The notes beneath the pieces were generated by a model that had not been told where the DNA came from, made no database searches, and saw only the letters and a list, made by a program, of their open reading frames with translations. A stretch of 15,659 nt of DNA, from the NCBI GenBank assembly GCA_964354225.1, contig CAYGZC010000093.1, positions 1 to 15,659 of the forward strand, read 5' to 3'. Made by a program: the position numbers and the translations under genes. Each line of letters opens with the position of its first letter. Within the stretch, counting starts at the first letter, position 1. The stretch comes from CAYGZC01 sp964354225. GTDB taxonomy: Bacteria > Bacteroidota > Ignavibacteria > UBA10030 > SZUA-254. This document shows positions 8,789-14,984 of the stretch, in pieces.

Positions 8789-8812
8789 GAAGATTTCGGA
8801 TTTTGAATTAAA

Positions 8813-8849
8813 AGTATTTTTTAATAAATAAAATACCAATATAAATACT
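8813..8849. terminator. AT-rich inverted repeat after the DUF5916 gene
   Basis: AGTATTT (8813-8819) and AAATACT (8843-8849) are perfect complements 24 bases after the DUF5916 stop, with a T-rich stretch inside the loop. The stem is all A/T but one pair per arm, so it would be weak. It could mark the transcript end, but the evidence is only this symmetry. Confidence 0.25.
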
Positions 8850-8960
8850 ACCCTAAATTAACCATTTAACCATTATCAGCTCAGCAAGCACCAACCTCAC
8901 ACCTGCCAAAGCAATTTCTTCAACAAACCTGCAATATTTTCGTACAAACTATCAGTATTT

Positions 8961-8992
8961 TGTCAACCGTTTAGTCTTTGTAATTGTCTAAT
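8961..8992 (+). promoter_or_regulatory. Candidate ECF-sigma promoter of the sigma/anti-sigma operon
   Basis: TGTCAACC (8961-8968) is followed by a 17-base spacer and GTCTAAT (8986-8992). The AAC core at -35 and the GTCTAA element at -10 are the usual recognition pattern of many extracytoplasmic-function sigma factors. Transcription would start near 8998-9000, about 25 bases before the ATG at 9024, leaving room for the AAGGG ribosome-binding site. ECF operons commonly drive their own expression, so autoregulation by the adjacent sigma factor is the natural reading. Confidence 0.6.
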
Positions 8993-9023
8993 CTCCAGAA
9001 ATAATAAAAAAGGGATCCCTTGC

Positions 9024-9581
9024 ATGACGGCTGCGAATGAGCAGCAATTAATTCTTCATGTGAAAGAAGGAAGCCATGAAGCGTTTCGTTTTCTTGTTGA
9101 ACGATATATGAAACAGGCGTATAATATTGCATATGGCTTTGTCAAAGATCATGATGATGCTGAAGACATTGCACAGGAATCGTTTGTGCGGGTGTACCAA
9201 TCAATTAATTCATTTCGCGGCGATGCGGGATTTTCAACATGGTTATATCGGATTGTTACAAATCTATCGTTTAATCATTTGCGGCAGAAAAAAAATAGTA
9301 CAAAGCTCAATGTGCAGTTGATGAATTCAGCAATTCCGTATACATACAATAACCCGACCGAAGATCATCTCCAAGATGTTAGGATAATCCTTGAGCGTGA
9401 GCTGCACAAGCTTCCAACACTACAGCGCGCGGTAGTAATTCTACGCCATCTTAATGGATTATCCACTAAACAGGTAAGCACGATCCTACGATGTTCAGAA
9501 GGTACTGTGAAAACGCATCTGCACCGGGGTTTGAAGAAGATGAAAGCAAAGATGATTTTATTAAAAGATGAAGTGATATGA
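9024..9581 (+). CDS. ECF-family RNA polymerase sigma factor
   Basis: At 185 residues this is the normal ECF size, with sigma region 2 and region 4 only. Region 2 spans about residues 15-90: YNIAYGFVKDHDDAEDIAQESFVRVYQ for core binding and -10 recognition, then GFSTWLYRIVTNLSFNHLRQ. Region 4 spans about 125-175, with the helix-turn-helix LSTKQVSTILRCSEGTVKTH binding the -35 element. The start ATG follows AAGGG with good spacing. The stop overlaps the anti-sigma start as ATGA (9578-9581), so the two are translationally coupled and probably made in fixed ratio. It should direct polymerase to promoters like the one at 8961-8992 when released from the anti-sigma factor. The ECF subgroup was not determined. 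Confidence 0.95.
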   Translation: MTAANEQQLILHVKEGSHEAFRFLVERYMKQAYNIAYGFVKDHDDAEDIAQESFVRVYQSINSFRGDAGFSTWLYRIVTNLSFNHLRQKKNSTKLNVQLMNSAIPYTYNNPTEDHLQDVRIILERELHKLPTLQRAVVILRHLNGLSTKQVSTILRCSEGTVKTHLHRGLKKMKAKMILLKDEVI

Positions 9582-10396
9582 GCAGGCATTCAATTACCCA
9601 ACATAAATTATATGATTATCTCCGTGATGAGCTTACATCGGATGAACAGATCGAGGTTGAGCAGCATCTCACCTCCTGCAAATTGTGTTCGAAAGAAGCG
9701 GATGAATTGAAAGCTTTGCTCGAGATGTTCATAACAGAATCTCAATCGATGTGCGAGGAACACTCAGAAGAATTTTGGAATAATTTTCCATTTGAAGTTG
9801 AAAGAAAAATTCAATCGACTGAATCAAGGAAACAGAAGTATTCGGTATCATTGTGGGAACGGTTTTATTCTTTCCTAATCGTACGGAATCGGCAGGTCGT
9901 AGCATTCAGTAGTGCTCTTGTTGTTTTTCTAATAGCATTTGTAGTGTGGCGTTTCTACATACCTGCTCCAGATATAATAAATGTTAAACCGCCCACTTTA
10001 GAATCGACACAGCTTTCAGAAATGGATCAAAAAATAGGTCAGTATTTCCGCAAATCGAAAACACTGCTTGTTGGCATCAGCAATATGAATTTAGAATCAG
10101 ATCATCCCATTGACTTTTCAATAGAACGCAAAGTTTCCCGCCAGTTAGTAGATCAGGCACGCTATCTTCAGGAACAACCAATGGATATTAATTCGGCTAA
10201 GTTAATTGGAGATTTGGAAAGAATTCAGATCGAGCTTGCCAATCTTAAAGAAAACAACGATATCCCTCAGATCGAAATGGTTAGAAATGGTATTCACAAA
10301 GAAAATCTGTTGTTCAAGATACGCATGGCGGAATCGAGGTATGATCAGCCAAGGTTTGTAAATGTTAATAATACGTATATAGGAGACCGAAAATGA
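9578..10396 (+). CDS. Membrane-bound zinc-finger anti-sigma factor
   Basis: This 272-residue protein has the anti-sigma zinc-binding (ZAS) motif His30-x3-Cys34-x2-Cys37 in its cytoplasmic N-terminal domain (residues ~8-60), a basic linker, one membrane span at about 107-127 (VVAFSSALVVFLIAFVVWRFYI) and a C-terminal periplasmic part of ~145 residues. The periplasmic part is mostly helical, with segments such as GQYFRKSKTLLVGISN and SRQLVDQARYL. From memory, these resemble a conserved tail of zf-HC2 proteins in several phyla. It presumably holds the preceding sigma factor at the membrane until a periplasmic signal is sensed. ATGA overlaps join it to both neighbours. The signal is unknown. Confidence 0.9.
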   Translation: MSRHSITQHKLYDYLRDELTSDEQIEVEQHLTSCKLCSKEADELKALLEMFITESQSMCEEHSEEFWNNFPFEVERKIQSTESRKQKYSVSLWERFYSFLIVRNRQVVAFSSALVVFLIAFVVWRFYIPAPDIINVKPPTLESTQLSEMDQKIGQYFRKSKTLLVGISNMNLESDHPIDFSIERKVSRQLVDQARYLQEQPMDINSAKLIGDLERIQIELANLKENNDIPQIEMVRNGIHKENLLFKIRMAESRYDQPRFVNVNNTYIGDRK

Positions 10397-11643
10397 AATT
10401 GTTTATTCTACTCATATTCTCAATAATATTTTGCTCTCAAGCGCTTCTGCCGCAGGCATCGAATCAAAATGCGGGGCAGTCGGATGAAAAAGATAATTTG
10501 ACAGATATGATCATATCCGAAGTATCCGACAATCAAGATGATCCTGCATACAAAATATACAAAGAAGGATACAATTTGATTCTTGAAGAAAAATGGAATG
10601 AGGCAAGGAAAATATTTGCACAAGTAACATCCAATTATCCTCAGAGTGATTATGTCGATGATGCACAATATTGGTCTGCCTATGCCGCCAAACATACGAA
10701 CGCAAAAAAAGCAGTTGACGAATATTCGAAATTTATTAAAAATTATCTGGACAGTAAATATTATGACGATGCTGTTGCAGATTTGGCTGAATTGAAGAAG
10801 GAAAGATCCGAAGTGATAAAAAAATTAACCGTGAAAGGTGATGCGCGAGTATATGTAACACAAAATGGTTTGCTTATGAACGAAGGTGTACAGAGGATGT
10901 ACATCGGTGAGGATGGTGTTGTCCTTGGCGAGGGACCCGAAAGTTTGGTTGTTGATAAACATGGAATAACGATAAGCGGGGAGGGCAGGAGTTTTCGATA
11001 TAGTTATGGATTTGCTCCACAGTCAAGAACATTTGAACGTGCCATGAAGCTCTATACCGGCAGATTGAATCGTATACGCCTCAAGGGCAGAACGCTGGTC
11101 CCAATTCGGGCTCAAAAAATAAATGAGAGTAAAGATATTGATCCAGAAATACGATTGAAGATTGAAGCGCTCTATTCATTAGGTGAGGCGAAAGAAGATG
11201 AGAAATCATTTCAAGTGCTGAAAGGAGTTGCGTTGAACTATAAGCAACCGCGTCAGCTTCGTGAAGCTGCGTTAGAAGCTCTTTCAGAATTTAAAAAGCT
11301 CGATGTTATTCCGATCTATGTGGATATTGTGAAGAACGACACCAGTGAAGACATGCAGATTTATGCCATCGACTATATCAATCAATCCGATCGTGGTAAG
11401 AACAAAACAATCTCAATCCTGATTAATCTTTTCGATACACTACCTAAGCAGCGTCACGAACAACGACAGATGATTTTTTATTCTATTGCAGATATCGGCA
11501 ATGATCGTGCAATTGATTTCCTTTCAGATATTGCACACCGTGATGAAAATTATGAGATGCGGCGAGATGCTATCTATTATCTGGGAAGTATTGGTGGAGA
11601 AAAAGCCCGGACTGCCTTGTTCGAGATTTTAAAAGAAAAATAA
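10393..11643 (+). CDS. Exported TPR/HEAT-repeat protein, third gene of the ECF operon
   Basis: The 416-residue product starts with a signal peptide (residues 1-22, no lipobox). Residues ~50-135 read like BamD/YbgF-type tetratricopeptide repeats (YKEGYNLILEEKWNEARKIF, then NYPQSDYVDDAQYW and a further repeat). Residues ~145-210 are a beta-rich stretch of alternating Gly and hydrophobic positions (DARVYVTQNG, EGVQRMYIGEDGVVLGEG, HGITISGEG) that I cannot assign. Residues ~250-415 are HEAT-like helical repeats (PEIRLKIEALYSLG, LREAALEAL, MRRDAIYYLGSIGGEKAR). ATG 10393 overlaps the anti-sigma stop and follows a strong AGGAG at 10381. Context suggests a periplasmic partner or signal-sensing component of the anti-sigma factor, or a target of the same regulon. 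That role is inference; the domain order is what the sequence shows. Confidence 0.85.
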   Translation: MKLFILLIFSIIFCSQALLPQASNQNAGQSDEKDNLTDMIISEVSDNQDDPAYKIYKEGYNLILEEKWNEARKIFAQVTSNYPQSDYVDDAQYWSAYAAKHTNAKKAVDEYSKFIKNYLDSKYYDDAVADLAELKKERSEVIKKLTVKGDARVYVTQNGLLMNEGVQRMYIGEDGVVLGEGPESLVVDKHGITISGEGRSFRYSYGFAPQSRTFERAMKLYTGRLNRIRLKGRTLVPIRAQKINESKDIDPEIRLKIEALYSLGEAKEDEKSFQVLKGVALNYKQPRQLREAALEALSEFKKLDVIPIYVDIVKNDTSEDMQIYAIDYINQSDRGKNKTISILINLFDTLPKQRHEQRQMIFYSIADIGNDRAIDFLSDIAHRDENYEMRRDAIYYLGSIGGEKARTALFEILKEK

Positions 11644-11786
11644 ACATCTTTACAAAATATTTTTATAACTAATTCCCGTTTCCCACGCAGTCGATAACAA
11701 TCATCTTTCCCCATTTGGTTTCCAAATATTATTTTCTTAGGTTTTACAATTAAATAACCTCAATATTCCCCATATCAGAGATTCTT
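11644..11786. other. Intergenic spacer before the TlpA-domain gene
   Basis: 143 bases without a coding frame separate the HEAT gene from the thioredoxin-domain gene. No strong hairpin with a T-run was seen, and no copy of the TGTCAACC/GTCTAAT promoter. Whether the downstream gene is read through from the sigma operon cannot be decided by eye. Confidence 0.4.
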
Positions 11787-13718
11787 ATGAAAAATATCAC
11801 TCTCTTGACTCTATTGTTTGTTGTTTCTGTTGGAATTGCTCAAAATATTAATATCTCGCCAATGACACCCAAACTTGGTCAACCTATTTATATTACATAC
11901 AACGAAAATGATCCGAACTCTCAAATTAAAAATGTAAAAGAATTAACATGCGAAGCACTCATAGATCGGGATAATCTGGAGCCGTTTCTCATTGAAACTC
12001 TCATGAAAAAGGAGGGCGATGTTTGGAAAGGTTGGTTTAGTTTCAACGATACTATGGCGCGTTTCGTTGTGTTCCGCTTCGTCTCAGGTGAACAGAAGGA
12101 TGAAAACGCTGGAAATCCGAAAAGCACAATTATTTTAAACAAGGATGACAAGCCAGTTGAAGGCGCTTACCTTGCATCTGGCAACTTCTATTTCAACGGT
12201 CGGTTCTGGGACTTCAAACGCTCTGTGGATCTCAATCGTGCGAAGATATCATTTGAAAAAGAAAAGAAATTCTATCCTGATTCTTGGCAGGCAACAGTTG
12301 GATTGTGGGATGTTGCACTGAAAGAAAAATCGGATGTTGAAACAAAGACAAAAATTAAAAATGAACTGGGCAAATTCACCGGGAAGTATAAAAACAATGA
12401 AGATGCGCTCGGCTCAATAATTTCTTGGTACGAGAAACTCGGCGACAGCACAAGGGCGAATAACATTCGTGAAGAAGAGATCAAGACGAATCCAGGTGGG
12501 AAGATTGCATTCCGCAAACGCTGGACGGAAACGGGGAAAGAAAAAGATTATGCCAAGCAAGCTGAAATGCGTAATCAACTTCTAAATGAATTTTCATCTT
12601 CCGATGTTAAACTGCGGCAGAACCAATACACAAACTTGTTTTCATTATATACACGCGCTAAAGAATATGATAAAGCGAGTGATATTATTGCACAGCTGGA
12701 TCGAACCGACGCAGGTTATTATTACAATTCGATTGCCTGGCCTCTTATTGAGAAGGGAGAGCAGTTGGAAAAAGCTGTCGCCTGGGCGAAGAAAGGAATC
12801 GAATTGACACGGAATCAAACCTCGGTTGATAAACCACCTTCGATGCGGGCGAAAGATTGGCAAGAGAATATTAAATCAACTCTCGTTATGATTCTCGATA
12901 CCTACGGTATGGGATTGCTCAAGCTTGGTAAGAATGATGAGTCGTTAACCGCTTATGAAGAAGCGATGGAAAAGGGGGAGACGGCAGACCCGGATATCAA
13001 TACTCATTATGTGGATGCTCTCATTAAGAGTGCAAAATATGATAAGGTGGTCGAGCTAGGACTGAGTTACGTGAAGAAAGGTAAAGATACACCCGATATG
13101 ATCACTCTGATGGAAGAAGCATTCGCGAAATCGGTTGCCACAGATAAAGTTTACGATTCATTGAGCACAGATGAGAAGAAAGGATTTGATGTTAAGCTTA
13201 CTGAGGCAAAGGGAATAAAAATTGAGGAAATCCGAAAGAAACTTCTTGAAAGCCGTATCAGTAAATCACCAGCCGATTTTACGTTGAAAGATTTGAATGG
13301 CACACCTGTGACACTTTCGTTATTGAAAGGCAAAGTTGTTATCGTTGATTTTTGGGCAACGTGGTGCGGTCCGTGTAAAATGTCGTTTCCGTATCTCCAA
13401 AAAGTGTATGAAAAATATCAAGGCAATGAGAGCGTAAAATTCCTTGCTGTTAACACTTGGGAGCGGTTAAAAGATTACGATGCCCAGCTTGTAAACGCAA
13501 AGAAATTTATTGAAGATAATAAGTACACGTTTCCGGTTCTCATCGACGAAAAGAATGACGATCAGTTTATGGTGATTAGCAATTACGATGTTGATGGAAT
13601 CCCCACGAAATTCTTGATTGATAAAAAAGGAAACATCGCTTTCAAGAGTGTCGGGTTCGATGGACCGGGAATGGAGGATGAGTTAACACAGCAGATAGAA
13701 ATATTGCTTGGCGAGTAG
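11787..13718 (+). CDS. Exported protein with long N-terminal domain and C-terminal TlpA-type thioredoxin
   Basis: This 643-residue protein has a signal peptide (residues 1-19, cleaved near GIAQN). Residues 20-120 look like a beta-rich domain. A helical region, probably TPR-like, covers ~145-485. The C-terminal ~150 residues form a TlpA/AhpC-type thioredoxin fold: SPADFTLKDLNG at 494-505, KVVIVDFWATWCGPC at 516-530 with redox Cys527 and Cys530, and the cis-proline loop GIPT at 604-607. Thiol-disulfide exchange in the periplasm is the expected activity. Such two-part exported proteins are frequent in Bacteroidota and relatives; the partner is unknown. The active-site residues are intact, so it is probably functional. 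It follows the ECF operon by 143 bp and converges on rnhA. Confidence 0.9.
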   Translation: MKNITLLTLLFVVSVGIAQNINISPMTPKLGQPIYITYNENDPNSQIKNVKELTCEALIDRDNLEPFLIETLMKKEGDVWKGWFSFNDTMARFVVFRFVSGEQKDENAGNPKSTIILNKDDKPVEGAYLASGNFYFNGRFWDFKRSVDLNRAKISFEKEKKFYPDSWQATVGLWDVALKEKSDVETKTKIKNELGKFTGKYKNNEDALGSIISWYEKLGDSTRANNIREEEIKTNPGGKIAFRKRWTETGKEKDYAKQAEMRNQLLNEFSSSDVKLRQNQYTNLFSLYTRAKEYDKASDIIAQLDRTDAGYYYNSIAWPLIEKGEQLEKAVAWAKKGIELTRNQTSVDKPPSMRAKDWQENIKSTLVMILDTYGMGLLKLGKNDESLTAYEEAMEKGETADPDINTHYVDALIKSAKYDKVVELGLSYVKKGKDTPDMITLMEEAFAKSVATDKVYDSLSTDEKKGFDVKLTEAKGIKIEEIRKKLLESRISKSPADFTLKDLNGTPVTLSLLKGKVVIVDFWATWCGPCKMSFPYLQKVYEKYQGNESVKFLAVNTWERLKDYDAQLVNAKKFIEDNKYTFPVLIDEKNDDQFMVISNYDVDGIPTKFLIDKKGNIAFKSVGFDGPGMEDELTQQIEILLGE

Positions 13719-13782
13719 CGGGAGTTGCCCAAAAAATTCAAAAGCTCGGTAGGCACAACCTTCATAGTTGCGTTTCCAAGCT

Positions 13783-13806
13783 AAAAACGCAGACATAAAG
13801 TCTGCG
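13783..13806 (-). terminator. Intrinsic terminator of rnhA
   Basis: Read on the minus strand, CGCAGAC, a five-base loop and GTCTGCG (13806-13788) are followed by TTTTT (13787-13783). This is a classical Rho-independent terminator 46 bases after the rnhA stop. On the plus strand the run of T is absent, so it would stop rnhA transcription better than that of the converging thioredoxin gene, though the hairpin may slow both. Confidence 0.7.
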
Positions 13807-13840
13807 GTTACAAAATTTCTCCTCAGTCATCAGCTGTGTT

Positions 13841-13869
13841 GAGGGGGAGTTCTACTCCCGATTTATTTC
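13841..13869. repeat. Paired small hairpins at the end of rnhA
   Basis: GGGAG/CTCCC (five-base loop) is followed directly by CCCGA/TCGGG (six-base loop, the two stems sharing the CCC). The first stem overlaps the rnhA stop codon at 13852-13854 and the second lies in its last codons. No T-run follows. These could be mRNA-end structures or part of a palindromic element extending towards 13783. Confidence 0.35.
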
Positions 13870-14379
13870 GGGCTTTGTAGACTGCCACTTCTCTGGATGT
13901 TCATATCCCTCATCAACGGGTAAGTGCTTCCCTTGTGCCGCTTGATACGAGAGGATATCGCACAGCTCGTTTTCTAAATGCCCGGCGTGTCCCCTCAACC
14001 ACTTAAATTTAACTTCGTGTTTCTCGCAGAGGTCGAGGAGTTTTTCCCAGAGATCGGGATTAACTGCTGGCTCTTTTTTGTTTCGCATCCAGCCCAATGC
14101 TTTCCACTTTGCAGCCCACCCCTTGTTAATGCTATCGGCGATGTACTGAGAATCGGTACAAAGTGTAACGCTGCATTTATATTTTAGTGATTCCAATCCA
14201 GCGATGACAGCCATAAGCTCCATACGATTGTTCGTTGTAAGACGGAAGCCGCCGGAAAGTTCTTTCTTCACTTTCCCATGAATTAAAATAACTCCGTATC
14301 CACCGGGTCCCGGATTTCCTACGCAAGCTCCATCTGTGTAGATGGTTACGTGTTTAAGTTGTTCTTGTTTTTTCGACAA
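13852..14379 (-). CDS. rnhA: Ribonuclease HI
   Basis: RNase HI cuts the RNA strand of RNA:DNA hybrids. This 175-residue protein has all catalytic acids: Asp16 (TDGACVGNPGPGG), Glu54 (NRMELMA), Asp76 (CTDSQY), His131 (GHAGH) and Asp141 (CD). The basic region (GWAAKWKALGWMRNKKEPAVNPDLW, residues 87-111) matches the substrate-binding handle of the E. coli enzyme. No in-frame ATG or GTG lies between the upstream stop (TGA, 14391-14389) and the first catalytic Asp, so the TTG at 14379 is taken as the start. A recognisable Shine-Dalgarno sequence is weak there (GAGA about eight bases upstream). The N-terminal eight residues are not conserved in the family. It faces the thioredoxin gene across an intrinsic terminator. 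Confidence 0.93.
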   Translation of the reverse strand: MSKKQEQLKHVTIYTDGACVGNPGPGGYGVILIHGKVKKELSGGFRLTTNNRMELMAVIAGLESLKYKCSVTLCTDSQYIADSINKGWAAKWKALGWMRNKKEPAVNPDLWEKLLDLCEKHEVKFKWLRGHAGHLENELCDILSYQAAQGKHLPVDEGYEHPEKWQSTKPEINRE

Positions 14380-14457
14380 TTTTGATTCTCAATTGTTTGT
14401 AAAAATTAACGAGATGTAAACACTTACATACTCATTTTTCAATGCTCTACGAAAGCG

Positions 14458-14525
14458 ATAACTTCTCACCGCACCACTGACAACGTTTTTACAAATGAGC
14501 GAATGTCGTTGGTGCGGTGTGTTAT
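14458..14525. repeat. 68-bp imperfect palindrome (attC-like or small mobile palindrome)
   Basis: Outer pair ATAAC (14458-14462) / GTTAT (14521-14525); small internal loop (TTCT against T); perfect 10-bp pair CACCGCACCA (14467-14476) / TGGTGCGGTG (14510-14519); a 2x2 mismatch; then GACA (14479-14482) / TGTC (14504-14507) around a 21-base loop. The AAC...GTT ends, the size and the bulged stem resemble integron attC recombination sites. The outer boxes do not fully fit RYYYAAC/GTTRRRY: on the plus strand GTTATAT fits in six of seven positions, the other side poorly. No T-run follows, so it is unlikely to be a terminator. Confidence 0.5.
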
Positions 14526-14536
14526 ATAATATTGCA

Positions 14537-14552
14537 GTCCTCGGTTTAGGAC
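14537..14552. repeat. Small hairpin just after a GC-rich ORF
   Basis: GTCCT (14537-14541) pairs with AGGAC (14548-14552) around a six-base loop. It begins one base after the TGA (minus strand, 14556-14554) of the GC-rich ORF at 14554-14706. There is no following T-run. Its position between the ORF stop and the 68-bp palindrome is the point of interest. Confidence 0.35.
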
Positions 14553-14553
14553 T

Positions 14554-14706
14554 TCACACCGACCGGATGTCAAGCGCTTTCTCCCGCCACCGGCGAACAC
14601 TCATTACATCGAACCGCTCGCCCTTGAAGATGATTCGCTTCACGGGCTTCTTGCCGTTATCGCTCTTTCGCACCCTGATCGGACGTAAGTTCTGAGGGAA
14701 AGAATT
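14554..14706 (-). pseudogene. GC-rich out-of-frame coding remnant (~50 codons)
   Basis: This frame is open from just after a TGA (14709-14707) to TGA 14556-14554 and overlaps the broken kinase ORF in another frame. The last ~38 codons use G or C at most third positions, unlike the AT-rich genes to the left, which suggests real coding history. The peptide includes KKPVKRIIFKGERFDV and ends VRRWREKALDIRSV; the spaced Arg/Trp/Lys pattern is protein-like. The only plausible starts are non-ATG (GTG at 14673) and there is no ribosome-binding site, so it is best read as the C-terminal end of another gene joined out of frame to the kinase remnant. Family not recognised. Confidence 0.4.
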
Positions 14707-14818
14707 TCAATGCAACGTCTCGGTCGAGCTTGGTGTCTTCGGCACGGTAGACTACTCCCATACCACCCTTACCTAATTTTTCCAGTATCTTGTAATGGGA
14801 GACGGTCTGTCCTATCAT
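14657..14818 (-). pseudogene. Ser/Thr protein kinase N-terminal remnant (second copy)
   Basis: From ATG 14818, with an excellent AGGAG five to six bases upstream, 53 residues match the start of a Hanks-type Ser/Thr kinase: MIGQTVSHYKILEKLGKGGM, the glycine-rich ATP loop G-K-G-G-M-G-V-V-Y (16-24) and the VALK lysine (Lys38). The similarity runs to AKER and then meets a TAA (14659-14657). The catalytic HRD and DFG segments never appear, so no active kinase can be made. Downstream sequence does not resume kinase similarity in another frame. It was cut by recombination or deletion near 14660 rather than by a simple point mutation. Confidence 0.8.
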
Positions 14819-14961
14819 AGTAATCTCCTGTTACTGCTCCCGCTACAAAAAAGCGGGATGCTCAAAGTTGTATCGACTCGCTGAGAAGCGCTCGTCGGCA
14901 ATTTTGGCACTTCACCCAGCTTCTCTAAAATCTTATAATGCGATATGGTTTGGCCGATCAT
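14815..14961 (-). pseudogene. Ser/Thr protein kinase N-terminal remnant (first copy)
   Basis: ATG 14961 starts MIGQTISHYKILEKLGE, the same opening as the second copy, but similarity ends before the glycine-rich loop is complete. The following 31 codons are unrelated and include the palindrome at 14838-14858. The frame ends in TGA 14817-14815, overlapping the second copy's start as ATGA. At the DNA level the two copies differ at many third positions, so they are old paralogues rather than a recent duplication. The start lies 23 bp after the receptor stop, without a clear ribosome-binding site. Confidence 0.75.
14838..14858. repeat. 7-bp palindromic repeat TCCCGCT/AGCGGGA
   Basis: TCCCGCT (14838-14844) and AGCGGGA (14852-14858) pair perfectly around a seven-base A/C loop. 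The 11-mer AGCGGGATGCT at 14852-14862 also occurs at 3818-3828 in an intergenic region. The hairpin sits inside the first kinase remnant, between its break and the ribosome-binding site of the second. It is probably a dispersed palindromic element, but copies elsewhere cannot be seen from here. Confidence 0.45.
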
Positions 14962-14984
14962 AATGACTTATTAATTGTTTGCTC

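Noticed and set aside
14495..14695. Plus-strand frame opposite the GC-rich remnant
   Set aside because: It begins inside the 68-bp palindrome and ends within kinase sequence on the other strand; the minus-strand reading has kinase similarity and coherent codon use.
14838..14858. TCCCGCT/AGCGGGA hairpin as a terminator
   Set aside because: The T/A run is in the loop, not after the stem, on both strands.
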